Positions 13,605-26,519 of a stretch of 64,000 nucleotides of DNA are shown piece by piece (position 1 is the stretch's first letter; each line of letters begins with the position of its first letter). Source of the DNA: Sclerodactyla briareus (Eukaryota; Echinodermata; Holothuroidea; Dendrochirotida; Sclerodactylidae); the NCBI GenBank assembly GCA_026419785.1, contig JAODTK010005736.1, positions 62,001 through 126,000 on the forward strand. The letters are read 5' to 3'. The notes beneath the pieces were generated by a model. The model had not been told where the DNA came from and did no database searches. It worked only from the letters and a program-made list of their open reading frames with translations. Position numbers and translations under genes: made by a program.

Positions 13605-14590
13605 ACTTGTAAATACGCATTGGATAACACATATAAATCGCTCGAAGCTTTCACACAACAGCGACTGAAGCGGCGCGACGGGGGAGCTCGTCGCTAGCGA
13701 CTAGCTCGGCATAATGTTACACATTATTTGGGTCGAATGTGAGGGGACTATGGGGGAACACACGTGTATCCCTTGCCATGCGTTTGGACAGGTATAGAGT
13801 ATGTGGCCTATATAGCTATGTGTACACGATATATGATCCCCCCCCCCCAACACGCAAGAAAGTGAAAATGGAGACGACAATGGCGGGTGGGTAATTAGTT
13901 ACTGAATATTTCCTGAGTCTCGAAGCTGATAGGGAGCCATTGTGGAAAAAAAGCAGTCCACCTTCCACACTAAAGATATTCGAGCTACTAATCTGACGGA
14001 AATAATTGTGGAATCTGTGTGTCGATCCTTCTCAAGTCCGCAATCAGGTGGTTGTACTCTCCATATCGCCCCTTTAAGTGTTGATGCGATGCACCCACTG
14101 TCGTCGCTTCACACGCCTATTATCAATTAAGATGAATGCAGCCCACGCCTTTCTTGACTCTGTACATGGTGATGGCTAGTTCAATCATGAATGCTGCCCA
14201 CAGCTAGCGAGAAATTCCAAGGAAACGCTCCATTAGATCGCCTGTATTCGCGAGCAGTGTGAAAGCCCCAGCGGACGACCAATCGCCAAGCGATGGTCGC
14301 TGGAATCGCCCTCGCTCGAAATCGCGTTGGTTGTGAAAGCACCTTTAAAGTCTGCTGTTTAACTAGGGCACGCGAATGTTGCGAATGTGCAATCGCGGCA
14401 AAGACTATTTTTTCGCAGTCCTTTGTTTATTTATATGGTGGTCTATTCATAGGCACGCGATCCGCGATGTGCCGAATGTGCGATTTTTGTCGCGGTCGCG
14501 ACAAAAACCGAATTGTCGAGTGACAAATTCAAGTCGCGGTGTCGCGATTTTGACGCGATCTGGAACGCCGAATGGGACCACCGTATACTG
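13605..14590. mobile_element. Possible DNA transposon rich in TCGC/GCGA inverted motifs
   Basis: GAAGCTTTCACACAACAGCGAC at 13647 onward is mirrored by GTCGCTGG ... GGTTGTGAAAGCACC at 14303-14344. A near-perfect palindrome lies at 14481-14510 (arms CGATTTTTGTCGCG and CGCGACAAAAACCG, 13 of 14 matching). TCGCGAC and CAAGTCGC phrases recur here and at about 9180. Clear ends and a target duplication were not found. Confidence 0.4.
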
Positions 14591-16128
14591 AGCATTCCAG
14601 TATTTTTGCTGCAAAATAGGCATATCGTGTCACATCATCGGCATTCCCTTTATTGCGCCTGTGAAATAGGCCTACATAGTCTATTGCATTTTCTTAACTG
14701 TGCCATATTTTCGCATAGACGGCATGATGGATGGTTGGAGCGTTTTATAAACCGGGAAAAAAAAAAAATCGGTGTGGAATTCTCCCCAAGGTCCCGGGAA
14801 TCTTGGGCCTAATCGGGGTGGCATAGATCTACCGGGGAATCGACCAGCAGGAAATGCCATACTCTATCCTTCTTCTGACCCCGCACCAATAAAGGCAATG
14901 AATAACCAAAACTCCTGAACAACTTCATGGCGGAAATGTCCTGGCCATGTCTATTTATAACCTGTCCTCATGCATGCTCTCTAAAAGCAAAATAGTGAAT
15001 TTCACTCTAATGTGAAGTAGTCACTCAGCCAACCTCGAATGTAGAGTGGAATTGCACTCTAATAGAGTGAAGTATCACGCTATACTGGCGAAGATCCGTG
15101 CTCGTGCCTCTATGGAAACATTGAGTGGTCAGTCAGCAACTTCGAATTCACTCAGAGAGTGAAGGGCGGTAGGGAGGGGGAACAATGTCGGGGGGGGGGA
15201 CTAACATTCCCACCGGCTCCCCTCCCTCCACTTTACCATGTAGCGCTGTCGGTCACTGGTTTGATAATATTTTCGAAAAACTGCCTCTCAATACGATTGT
15301 GGTCGAAATACCGATTATTGGTCAGGAGCCCACAGTGATATTGTGTTTATCATCTGAAGTCTAGGTAACCCTTTCCAAGAGATATAATTTTCTAGCCACG
15401 TATAGCTTGGTTTGATTGATTTAACGGCTTGCAGCTTGCGCGTTTGTACGATAGCTGAATAAAAAATTCAGGCCAATCAGCCCATTGAGCCTTAGTTATG
15501 TCACGGATGTGGGTTGCTGACAGTATTGTAATTTATTTTATCAGACAGAACAGGTAATTGCTAGCCGCCGTTGCGTTATTCCCGCGTTCAAAGCTAAAAA
15601 GCTTTGCCATACCTGTAAGTGATAGTTGTTCGTGATAGTTCCCGGGTTTTACTGTGAATACCCCACACACATAATGCCATACGGCCCTGATTTTGTACCT
15701 TGTAATCGGGCTAAGTCCAACATACCTACAGCATGGAATCACATTCAAAGTTGATGCCGTGTGATCATCACACTGTGATGGTGTGAGTAGGCGGACATTT
15801 GTGGGGAAAGTTATTAGTTAATTTCCTCACGAGAATTGTGCACTGTCATGCTATTTATCTTAACTTTGATTGTAGGGGGTGTTTGAGGAGAAAGTAGTTC
15901 CCACTTTTCATGAACAGTAGGCTATGTTAAATGCTATTGACCTAAGTCTGAGCAGAGACTTATGGTAGGAAAATGAGAACCTAAAACACATCCAGACGAC
16001 GATGTGTTTCAAGAAAACACTAAGCTTTTGACTTCTAGTTATAGAATCGCCTCTGTTTCTAACATGGAATTACTACACGAGTAGTATTCCCATGATCATA
16101 ACCGTGTATATATGCCCTTCACATGTCG
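14591..16128. other. Gene-free stretch with a short direct repeat
   Basis: TTTCACTCTAATGTGAAGTA near 15000 recurs as TTGCACTCTAATAGAGTGAAGTA near 15053 and in part, inverted, near 15155. A G run lies at 15190-15199. No gene is seen. Confidence 0.4.
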
Positions 16129-16131
16129 GCA

Positions 16132-16141
16132 CCCCCCCCCA

Positions 16142-16182
<41 letters not shown>
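16132..16182. repeat. Long C homopolymer
   Basis: Nine C, AAA, then 39 uninterrupted C. On the minus strand this is a G run able to form quadruplexes. Such a run is hard to size by sequencing. Confidence 0.9.
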
Positions 16183-16199
16183 ACCCCGCCAAACTCATC

Positions 16200-16628
16200 T
16201 TCGTAAGGCGCAACGTGCGCACGTGATGTAAGCTATTGTCGTGGTTCTTGTACCCGTCATGGTGACCACCTGGACTCATTGTCCTACGTGAATATTACCG
16301 GCGTGAACCGACGCACGGCGTGCATGGACGTACCTGCGACACCACCATGGCCAGGCTAAGTAACTGTATAGCCATACCCTGCCTCATTTTCTTCGTTGAA
16401 ATTAATGATATGCTTGTTGGCTGATTACCTCCACCAATTTTATCCTTAGCTATGCTACACGATTACGGGTATATATTATCTCATAGTACTACGTCAAGAG
16501 TTGACTGGCAATCGTGTTGTCACGGTCCAATAGCTGCCGGTAAATAACTTAGTATGGGTATAAGTGAACAACTGTTGTCAAGCACTTACTATGCGCATGT
16601 TCTCTGTTGTCATTCACGTTTTCCCATA
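16200..16628. other. No gene recognised
   Basis: Unique-looking sequence without domains or repeats that I can name. Confidence 0.3.
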
Positions 16629-16733
16629 TAATATATATATATCTATATATATAGATTTATATATTATATATATATATATATAACTATAATATAATAATAC
16701 TATTATATATATATATATATAATATTATATAGA
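16629..16733. repeat. AT dinucleotide array, cruciform-prone
   Basis: TA/AT repeats interrupted by CT and AATA words, self-complementary over about 100 bp. Confidence 0.85.
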
Positions 16734-16739
16734 CTTTAT

Positions 16740-17789
16740 TTTATTAGGCCGACGCACAGTATAGAATGCAGAGTCCTCTTAAAATATCCAGTGGGGCAAA
16801 TGCAAGGTTAATTGTACTATAGGCTCTATGTTATTTTTTTCATAATTGCGATTTTTTCTACGTTGACAAACCTTCGCTAAAGCTGGTACATGTAGTAAAG
16901 TTATGTAAAAGTTCCAGTGTATCCGTCCAGCATCACCTGACATGTTCGAGGTAATTTTCATGAAGTTTGTACACATTAGTAAACATTAATCAAACAGGTG
17001 GCGTTTTTTTTTCGTTTTTACAGCGATTGCTTGCAAGGTCATCAAGATTCAACAGGGCCAAATATATTGTCGTAATATAATGAAACTATGCTATAGGGTC
17101 TATAAACGGATTTGATTTCTGGGGTTCTTGAAGCCATTAAGGCGCGTCAGGAACCCTGTCCTATTGATCGTGGATGAGCACCGGCGGTAACTCGCCTTCT
17201 CCTCTCGACTATAGTTGCTCAATTGATATCGGGCAGGGGGGGGGTGGGGGTAAGTGTAACATCCCAACTGCCTCCCGGAACCGCCATTTACGTTCCCCGT
17301 CCGAAAGGAACTAAGCAGTGAACTCCAGGAACCGACCACTTTCTCGGAACCGGACGACAACGAGGACTTACTGCAAATATCCCTAAAACAAACCCCAGTA
17401 ACCCCAGAAGACCACTGCTTACAGCGGACCCTCGCCCATAGCACTGCAACCTCTCATCTTCAATCCTAGGGATTAAAGAAGAGGGGAGGCGGATCATCTC
17501 AGTCCGTAGAGCCCCCATACGCAAAACCATTGATTGCGAGTTCCGGATCTTTATTGGAAGCCCGAGGATTTTTCCGATTTCTTTTTTTCGCAAGGCAGTT
17601 CTCCTGAATTTTTTTTTCCACGCCACCCACGTGTTAAAGTGGGTACCTTTTAGGCTGACTTGTGAAGAGTATCGAGCGCCGTATGTGGCTGCTTTGATAT
17701 GTGAAAGTCCCCCGGGGAACGATGAGTGACGTGGGGAATGGTGCGTCGGGGGAGAAATAGCAAGCAGTGCGTGCTGTACGGTATGGGTG
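16740..17789. other. Gene-poor stretch with an unassigned open frame
   Basis: A 170-codon minus-strand frame at 17288-17800 is the longest non-repetitive frame in the window, but it has no domain I recognise and runs into a SINE. I do not call a gene. A G run lies at 17237-17249. Confidence 0.3.
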
Positions 17790-17992
17790 TGACAAGTCAC
17801 TAATGATCAGGGTAATATCTGTAAAGCGCTTTGAGCAAGTCGCCGACCTGGAAAAAGCGCATATATAAGAACGATATATTATTATTAGGGAAAAACGTCC
17901 GGTGACTGATGCATGGATTTCGAACCCGGAATATTGCTTGCAAAGTGTCACTGATACCATTCCACCATTCTTCCGCCAGCTGACCCATGTAC
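17790..17992 (-). repeat. tRNA-derived SINE, fairly complete
   Basis: On the minus strand a tRNA-like head at about 17992-17895 holds an A-box-like TGGTGGAATGG and B-box CGGGTTCGAAATCC. A body follows with an AATAATAATA stretch, GCGCTTTTTCC and AGCGCTTTACAGATATTACC. RNA polymerase III would use these boxes. It is the same family as 38274-38620. Confidence 0.65.
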
Positions 17993-17994
17993 CA

Positions 17995-20185
17995 TTATGG
18001 TCTACCCCACCGTGTATTGAAATGGAAATTGAGATTGCGTATGAGCAAAATGAAGCAAGAGTTGGAAATCGTCGATCACTGCAGGCAGCTGCACATTGTA
18101 AAAAATATTAGTAAACGTACGGCCGTCGTAACAAAATCATGACTGAGGAAAGGGTCTATGCAGACTATGCTATAGCGACACTGACCATACATCGCGGAGT
18201 TCGTAGGGCAGATCATGCCTACCACTCTCTCAACTACCGTGACCCTTATTACAGTTGTGTGTAGTGTCGTGCTGCCCATGTACACGAACAGGGAAGTAAA
18301 CTAGTTCCTTCCCCATAATGTGACTTAGTCGGTGTGTGTGGGGAGGGGAGATGGGAAGAGTCGCTCTACGAAACCTGCATTTTCATAAAATTTTCGCGAC
18401 CCGCCCTGAGTTACGCCCTTGCCATCGGACACCAGTATAATTGAATGAGAGGATTATAAATCAGAGCATGAAATCATTACTGACCCTTTGCACTACACCC
18501 TTCCATATAGCCTACGGCCTCGCGGATTTAGAATGTGCGTGCTAGCAACAGGGCAATGTAGCATTTCCTGTAGCCGTTACCGTATCACCATCATTTACAA
18601 CTTGATTCAGTTCATTTCATTCACCTGTCCAATCTCACCAAAAAATGTGCAATACAAATAAGTTAGGCAATAGTCAGTCCGACTAATTTCACTAGAAAAA
18701 GCACAACCTCAAAACTCTCCAGTACTTACCGCCCGCTCGTCACTGGCCAGAGCGATATAGAACATTGGATTCCTATTATTAATTCCCTATTCGCCGAGCA
18801 ACCTAACAGAGACCTGGGGAGTAACGATGTACCCACGTATATAGCTGGAAGATTGGAAGATAAGAAATCTTTATACAACTAAATGACCCCCCCCCCCCCC
18901 CCGCATGATTGTTCAAAGTCAACGCGTATATTTACCTGTTTACAAAGGAACAAATCCAGTTTCTATGTGCACAATCATGTGTCAATATTCGCGTGACGTT
19001 GGTGCACAGGGCTAGTTCAGAAACGTATAAAAAATATCGCACGATAATGTATAACGAAACACTATTTTAGGAAACGCTGAGGTAGGCCTACTTCCGGGAT
19101 CTATAGCGCTTTGACGTATGTCAAAATGAAGTCAAATTGTTTTCAATGCATTATCACAAAGTATTCAAATCACATTATTATCCTTGGCCGAGTACTGTTA
19201 TCTATTCAATTACTACATAATAGCTCTCTGTCATTTCATTTCTATCCAAAGTTCGCTCTTTATGGATATGATCAAGCCTTGGAGACAGTGTCCTCGCTAT
19301 ACCGTCACAGTTCACCCCTCACAGGTCAAGGCAAAAGTCATTTGAGGCGTTTATTAGGCTATATTAGGCTAGCACTAAACTTACAACCACCCGTACAGAT
19401 TAATGCTGGCTATCAGTATAGGTACAGGAACTTAAAAGTCAACTTTCGGCATGAATTGTCAACAACTCCCAACACTGCTTAGTATTGTAACGTCGAGCCG
19501 AACGGGGCTGTGCCCAGTCTCCCGGAATGCGTATGCAGTTACATGCACCACTGTATTAGCTGTCTCGACACGCGGAATGAAGCGACACGTTCTGATCGGG
19601 TATATTGAGATTATATTTCGGGTATATCACTCACTACAAATGGTTATACAATAATGCAATCCATATGACGAGATCCACTAGCTAATACTTACCTTTTCGT
19701 TCCGCGCTACATAATACCGCGACCTTATTCACCTAACACTTAACCCTATGCTCAGCGCTATTCCAATATTCGACTCAGGCTCTTATACCTAATACTTTCC
19801 ACAGCGGCATAATATACGCACTGCCCTACCCCGCTTAATTAACCGCCGCTACTACAGCGGAGAATACACCCAATCTTTCTCCTACGCTTAACACTGGGGC
19901 TACTCCCGAAAAGTTTCCCTATCCTAACAGCATTGACCCTCGTTCATACACCACTTCCTATTGGTTCATTTTCAGCGCTATATCCTATTCCAAGGCGACC
20001 TCATAACACGCGTCCCCACACTGATGTACGTAATTGCAGTTTTACCCAAGACTTTCCCTATTGCTTCACTATTACTCCAATGTTGGCATATTGTCCCTGG
20101 TACCTAGAACGTATACCTACACGAATGCATAGTAATTGAGTTTTGTGTGCGATATGTCTCTCCATCCTTATCACGTTCCTACAAG
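17995..20185. other. Gene-free stretch; part strongly short of G
   Basis: No gene is recognised. 19660-20100 is noticeably poor in G on the + strand, with repeated words such as CTAATACTTACC, CCTAACACTTAACCC, CCTAATACTTTCC and ACGCTTAACACT. It may be a decayed minisatellite continuing into the array at 20190. A C run lies at 18889-18902. Confidence 0.4.
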
Positions 20186-20189
20186 TAGG

Positions 20190-20500
20190 TACGGCAATGA
20201 TTTTCGTGTGTGACCAAATCCTCAGGTACCCACAGTACGTACTACAATGTATTACGGCAATTGAACTGTGTGTGAACCAAAGTACTCCCGTACACCAGCA
20301 CGTACTACACACTGATAGTACGGCAACTGACTTAGTGTGTGGCTTAATCCTCCCGCACCCACAGCACGCACATACACCGTAAAGTACGGCAGCCAGGGGG
20401 GGTGGGGGGAGGGGGTGGTGGGCGTTTGGGTGCTGCCAAGTCTCTCTCGCACCTATAGTACGTCTCCTGCAGTGTAGGTATGGCTATTCTGTGACCAGAG
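20190..20500 (+). repeat. Minisatellite, about 66-70 bp unit, about 4-5 copies
   Basis: Units begin ACGGCAA and contain GTGTGTGACC, then CCTCxxGTACCCACAG and TACGTACTACA. Starts lie near 20192, 20257, 20322 and 20387. The fourth is interrupted by a G-rich insertion (20397-20425). Confidence 0.65.
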
Positions 20501-22373
20501 AAGCTATTGCAATCCCGCATAGCGATATCATATCCAATCTACCCACGCGCTCTCCACACTATCTGTATGGAGGCAGATCCTATGTTTTTAATGTAGGCGT
20601 GATGACGGTCATTGCAGTCCCGTGCACGAAATCACGGTGAAGCTTTTAACCTTGGCTGCTCAAGGCACGGTGACAAGCAGCGACCCGGCATTGGGAATAG
20701 ACTGTACCGCACAACGCTAGTTCATCAACTCCTTGACTTCACACACTGACTGTCGTCTCCCTGGTCGTTCGTTGACGCTATACGTAAAGACACTCTTCTG
20801 TAGCTCTCTACTGCACAGACCAATAGCCACACCTACGCGGTACTAATACATCGACCTCAAACAACCTTTGATCATAGGAGCTAACGTCTATAGCGACATA
20901 CTCCACAAGAGAACAACACTAGTTCCCTTGGGCAGCGTGTTCCGCAAGCAGCACTGCATAGCAGACCCAGCGCAAACATATTGGCAAACGTTTGGGTGGT
21001 CACAATGTCCCAAACCAGAAGAACTGTGTATCACAACTTAAGACACTCATTTCTACGTATAACTTCTAGATAACGTAATACCAAATAGCATACTGAAATA
21101 TCATGAAATAATAAACATGTTCCACCATACTATAACGTAATCTTACTTCATTAGGAGAGATTTTAGGCTCAAATACTAGCTCCCCCTCGAGTATCAAACA
21201 TGCCCTAACCGAACTGTACTGTGTCCCATTATACAGTAGGTCATATGCAAAATCTCAGTCATCTTACAAATACTCAAAGATTAACTTTTATATCAATACA
21301 TTGTTACGATAGTTCCATTATAATATTTCGATCATATCCCTGCCTCTACGAGATAAGACTACACGCATAGACAGCTGTTATATCATCGTTATAACATGTC
21401 AATAATTATTCACCTACTACGGAGTGCCATTCAACTACTATGGAACTGTCTCCGCAGAGGTTTGGGCCCGGGCAACATTGCGGCGCAGCGGTGGTGGACT
21501 TGTCCGATAGCCCTACTAAGCCACACGTGGTAACGCCTAGTGTTTTCCTACCGTAGTGTACGCAGCAACCCGGAAGTACTCCCGGAGCTCTGGCGAAACC
21601 GTGGCGATATCCACAATCTACTACAGTCTCCAGTAAAACTATTAGGGAAAATCGCTATTTCCCTACAGTAATGCAATTAACAGTGTTGCTTTGTCCCAGC
21701 TGATATGCAATGCTACGGAAGGGCTTTTTTATGATTATTATTGTATTGTAGCTACCATAATATCCCTTTGTTAAGGTTGGGGATTAGGATAGGGTAGTGT
21801 ATAATCCTACCACAGGAAATTCCCCAACTTCCGCGCAAGTCGCTTCAACTTCCTGTGCCATTGGCTATCTTCGAGACCTCCATCACTCCTGTTGGCCTGG
21901 TGTTGCCTTTCTTGTGTTTAGGGCCCGATCTGTGCCGCCGTGCTTAGTGCCTTGCCATTTGTTCTATTTTTAGGCAATTGCAGGACATCCACTGTAGGCA
22001 TTTTTCCGGCTTGACAAGAGTAATTGTCCATGCAATAGGTTTGCTGCCTTCCTTTTCACTCTGTTCGTTTTGTTCCCATGCGTCTTTCCCCCCCCCATTT
22101 TTTATGTAATCCCCCGGTTTTTTCCGGCTTGCCTCACCTCTTGCAAGCATGGATTCTTTACTTTGACCTATGTATTCCTTCAGCTCGATGCTTCCTCCTC
22201 CCAGTCACGGGGCTTCCACTTTTTCCAGGCCTATGTCGTGGGAGATAGAGCTTGTTTATATTTGCTCTCAGATGCAGACATCGTGCATGGTTAGTATCTT
22301 TCAGTCGAGCTCCCTCAACCTCGGTCTTCCATCCATTACAATTATTATATATAGTATAGTAGAGTAAATAGTC
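20501..22373. other. Gene-free stretch
   Basis: No domain, repeat family or RNA gene is recognised. Open frames at 21944-22376 overlap on both strands and look like chance. Confidence 0.35.
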
Positions 22374-22690
22374 CAAGGGCGGGGCGATTTGGTCGGCGAT
22401 TGGGGGACTGACCTGTTGAATTACTATCTAGAACGGAGCGCCATTAATCGGCTGGCGCATGAATGGTCTGAAAATAAAATCTGACAATTTTCGTCTGACC
22501 GACCCCCCCCCCCCTCGATTGCAGGAAATGCGCTTCCCTGGCTATTTGAGGCAAACAACCGTAACCGGTAAAATCGAGGATAGAACTATTGTTATGAGGA
22601 GTTTTCTCTTTTTGAGAAGGGTCTCCAGGTTCCGTGGAGTCTGTGCGTCGCTCACTCCCCTCGAAGCATTTGTTCAACCGCAGTAGCACA
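22374..22690 (+). mobile_element. hAT-like fragment, 5' end only
   Basis: It starts CAAGGGCGGGGCGAT (like element C), followed by TTGGTCGGCGATTGGGGG, GGAGCGCCATTAATCGGCTG and TGCAGGAAATGCGCTTCC, in the order seen at 36316-36450. No matching right end was found, so it is truncated or interrupted. Confidence 0.6.
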
Positions 22691-22741
22691 ACAGTCTAAC
22701 ACTTCCAGAAAACTCTTGACCGTGGTCGCCACCTGCCACGG

Positions 22742-23210
22742 CAGGGGCGTCACCAGGGGTGAGTGATTATGGGGAGGGGGTTACAATTCCACCATCTAAG
22801 CGGAGCGCCCCATAGGCTCACGGAATCGACGAGAACAGTTGTGGCCTCTATACGTTCCATATGGCAGAAAGTCCCCTCTTTGAGCCGAATCATCATCAAA
22901 AATACATCAGAATGGCAATGTTCGTTTCCGTCCTGTTATTTTGTCCTATGAGAATAGTTATATAATTTGCCTCCGGTCCTCCATAATTTCCCTCACTTGC
23001 CGGTGGAAGGGATGTCTCTCGACGACCTCATCGACCAAGCACAGTCATATTTGAGAGCGCCCCCTATCTTGGATGAACGACACGTAACAGTTACATAGCT
23101 ATAGACGACTGACGAAAGGTAGCTGAACTTTGTGCTATAGTATGGAGTGGTTGGAATGCCTCCCCCCAGCCAATACTCGTGAAGTCCCACTATGAGGTTT
23201 GACAGGCCGA
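22742..23210 (+). mobile_element. hAT-like fragment related to the first half of element B
   Basis: It starts CAGGGGCGTCACCAGGGG, then CCACCATCTAAGCGGAGCGC. Its end part, GGAATGCCTCCCCCCAGCCA, matches GGAATGAGTCCCCCAGCCGA in B near 29622. The internal array of B is absent. The right boundary is unclear. Confidence 0.55.
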
Positions 23211-24795
23211 GCATCAGTAGGCTACTCACACAAATGGACGCACAAGATAGGCTGCTTTACAATTTGTACGGATCCGAATGGAGCCTAGAGGAGAAGAAGA
23301 ATCATCAGGTGCATGCTCGTGATGTGCGCGAAAAATTTTTTCACGTTTATCATATTAGAAGTGTTAATTTGTCCTTGTTATCTAAAAACTCACAAAAAAA
23401 AAAAACCTTTGGCAAATTGTCTGTAAGTCCCATTTGTACTAATGACTGTTGTAACTCGGCCAGAGAAGAACACTATGGGAGTTAACCCAGAGCCTTCCGG
23501 CTGTGAGACTGATCCTATTTCGGACTCGATTTACGCCCATGCAGCCATGGTAGTAGTAGTATATACTTCAACTATTTGCCTCCACAGTTCAGCTAATCTT
23601 ACCAAATCCACTTTCTTTGATACTAACCCTTCGCGACCCAAACCCTATTTTTCGGAACCTAGAATTTAAAGCCTTCATAGCGGGTTGGTCAATGGCGAGT
23701 TATTCACCCAGTAAAACTGAAACATACAATATAGGCGCCAGCCAGTCTTTCAAGAGAAATGCGACCTCCAACGGCCATCTAACTGTTGAAGCCTTGTATC
23801 GATCGCAACCGAGTCGGATGAAATCGCAGCAAGGATGTGATAAAATCGAAGAAACTGCCTCATCTGTTCACTGCTCTAGATTATCCAGTTCGCTCCATTG
23901 GCGCAGAATGCGCGCGTTTCCGATCAGCTGCATTGTATTTGTTAATTAGGGCCAATGAAACTGAAATTGTATGAATGCAGCGACCGTGGATATCATTGCT
24001 CGTGCAACTATGTGGGAGGAGGCCTATACCAGTTTGGCTTCAATTCATAAAATTGATTCAGGTTATTTGCATGTGGTGCGATGTCGCAGGTATCATGTTT
24101 TTCTGGCAGACTAGGTTATATGTATGTACTTTTATGCACATTATGTCTTAAAAGCTGACAAAACTCTTCTGTTCTGGCAAAAAAGCGTTTATATACATAA
24201 TTATACACAGGATAACCCAACACATCATTTTGTTGGCCATGCTTTCGTATGGTAAAGCGAAAGGATAAAGGCGAGATTCCATTAGTGGGGATGCGGGGGG
24301 GTGGTGGGGCGGTATCATTTGTAAATTCTCACGTTTTGCGAATACGGAACACTTTTCAAAGTAAAAAAATGTAGGGAGATCCGCAATGACCAAAAATATG
24401 TGACAACTCACAAAAATTGACATAAATTGGCTTTAAGAGGAAGTTATTCCATATAATCTGTTTGCGAGGTGCGGCATTAATGCCGCGTTGGTACGCGTGG
24501 CACTCTTGCTTACTCTGTGCTCGTTCCATTTCGTTCGAATGAATTTTTGCCGCTATTGCAACTGATTCTATCTCTGCAACCCGAATACAGCTTTTTCGGG
24601 CACTTTCCACATTTATTTTCCCGTGAAAACGAGCGTATGGTTTTTACCGTACCCCGCATCCCGCGAATATGGAATTTTGCCTTAATGCGTTCCTATTTTT
24701 TACTATCAAAAGAATCCAAATCCATAACTTCATCCCTAACTTTAACAACTTGGACACAGTCATGCGAACAGCCAACCAGGAAACACTGTTGAAAG
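23211..24795. other. Gene-free stretch
   Basis: No gene is recognised. A 110-codon frame at 23617-23949 has no domain. 24477-24490 carries a GCGGCATTAATGCCGC palindrome, a possible short hairpin. Confidence 0.35.
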
Positions 24796-25050
24796 CAATG
24801 GCGTACGCAAGGTGGGTCAGAACCCCTCCCCCATGTGGCCAATGAATTTTTAACACAACAATCACTTTTTTCACTGTTCAGTAGACGTTTAAAGCTGTTG
24901 TTTATCAATTATTTGCAGCAGCATGCAGGGGCCCATAAAATGCATAATTGCTAATAGTGAGGGAGGATGAGACTATGAGTAAGGGCGCACTTCCCTGGGG
25001 TCCCGGCCTCACCCCCCCCCCACCAAGTCAAATCTCTCGGTACGCCATTG
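24796..25050. mobile_element. Small MITE-like element
   Basis: It starts CAATGGCGTACGCAAGG and ends CTCGGTACGCCATTG, giving inverted ends of about 11 bases. CACTGTTGAAAG before and CACTGGTTGGAG after could be a decayed target duplication. A C run lies near the right end (25012-25021). No coding capacity. Confidence 0.5.
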
Positions 25051-25109
25051 CACTGGTTGGAGGCCGCAGTCACCTCCGGTATACGAACGCAAACAGGTAT
25101 CAGTTCCTG

Positions 25110-25665
25110 GGCACATAGTTTCTCATTTGTGAGATTGAACCCTATTGTTTTAGCGCCAGTTCAAGGTCTTCAAGGTCACAACAGGACAAAGTTAAAAAAA
25201 ACCTGTCAGCACGATATCTAATGAATGGAAAGTATCTATTATGTTATATTAGTATGTGGGTTGCACATATGGTGAGGATGAACTCTATTGTTTTGGTGTC
25301 AGGTCAAGGTCTTCAAGGTCACAACAGGACAAAGTTAAAAAAAACCTGTCAGCACGATATCTATTGAATGCAAGCATCTATTAAGCATCTATTAAGTTCA
25401 TATTGGTATGTGGGTTGCACATATGGTGAGGATGAACCCTATTTTTTAGTGCAGTTCAAGGTCATTAAAGATCACAACAGGGCAAATTTCAAAAACTTTT
25501 TCAGCACGATATCCAATAATGGAAAGTATATATATGTATATATTAGTATGTGGGTTGCACATATGGTGAGGATGAACTCTATTGTTTTGGTGTCAGGTCA
25601 AGGTCATTGAAGGTCCACCATAGGGCAATCCATTTATATCTTGGCAACGAAACATTACAGGGCAA
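25110..25665 (+). repeat. Tandem repeat, about 147-bp unit, about 4 copies
   Basis: Units carry GTATGTGGGTTGCACATATG, GTGAGGATGAACTCTATTG, TTCAAGGTC, GTCACAACAGGACAAAGTT and CTGTCAGCACGATATCTA. GTATGTGGG recurs at 25252, 25406 and 25546, so spacing is 154 and 140 bp. A first, partial copy starts near 25115. Confidence 0.8.
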
Positions 25666-25719
25666 TGTTGTAATGGAAAGTTTTGTTCCGTCTAGTGAAC
25701 TACATCTGGTTACTTTCTT

Positions 25720-25895
25720 TGACCTCATTTGGCCCTTTGACCTCATTTGGCCCTTTGACCTCATTTGACTTAATGACCTTGTGTCACCTTTGGGGTCATT
25801 TGACCTAATGACCTTGTGACCTTCGGGGTCATTTTTTTGTTAAGGCCAGACTCGTCTTGTTGCAACAAGCCAGTAAGTCAATTGCACTGACGTAC
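25720..25895 (-). repeat. TGACCTCATTTGG repeat, copy 2
   Basis: TGACCTCATTTGGCCCTT is tandemly repeated (17-bp unit, about three copies), followed by GTGACCTTCGGGGTCATTTT, CTTGTTGCAACAAGCCAG and TAAGTCAATTGCA. It matches 9405-9560 and continues the array at 25110-25665. Confidence 0.7.
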
Positions 25896-26519
25896 TAAAA
25901 CACATCTTCACACGCTATCACCAGCTATGGCTTCTGTAAAAGGTTAAACACTGATAATTCCATTCTCGACACTGACTTCTCCGAACTGAAACATCTCAGA
26001 GAAATAGCGTAAAGGGAGTTTTTCTGTTCGTCTGTTCTGTTGGGCCCACTTTTACATGTACCCACTTGGTATTGAACTTTGTCCATGTTTTTTCAATCCT
26101 GGAGTGAACCCAGCCTTTGAGTACTACATATTATATCCAACAGATACCAGCATAAGCAGATAGAACCCCTTCTATTTCGGGAAAGTGTGAATGGAAATTG
26201 AAGGCACAAGGTATTATTTGCATGTATAGTTAATGATCAAACGAAGGGACGTGCTACTTGAAACTACACCTGATCTGTTGACAGCACAATCCGGACGTTA
26301 CATTATTTACAGTACGAGTGACTGGGGCACGACCTTTCTCCCGAGCCTCCTCGTCAAACAGCACCTGTGGTTATTCCTACCAGTGTGAAGGAGGCTCAAT
26401 AAATCGACGAGCAAATTTTATAGCTTTTATAGCTTCCCACTTCCTTTTCAATGCTTCGGTAAATCAATTATATCCCCGCAACACTTTTAAATGTTCAGGA
26501 TAGTATGGTTTTGGGGTTG
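25896..26519. other. No gene recognised
   Basis: Unique-looking sequence. A 61-codon frame at 26318-26503 has no domain. Confidence 0.3.

Noticed and set aside
17288..17800. A 170-codon minus-strand open frame
   Set aside because: No domain is recognised, it overlaps other open frames and ends in a SINE; chance or old repeat is more likely.
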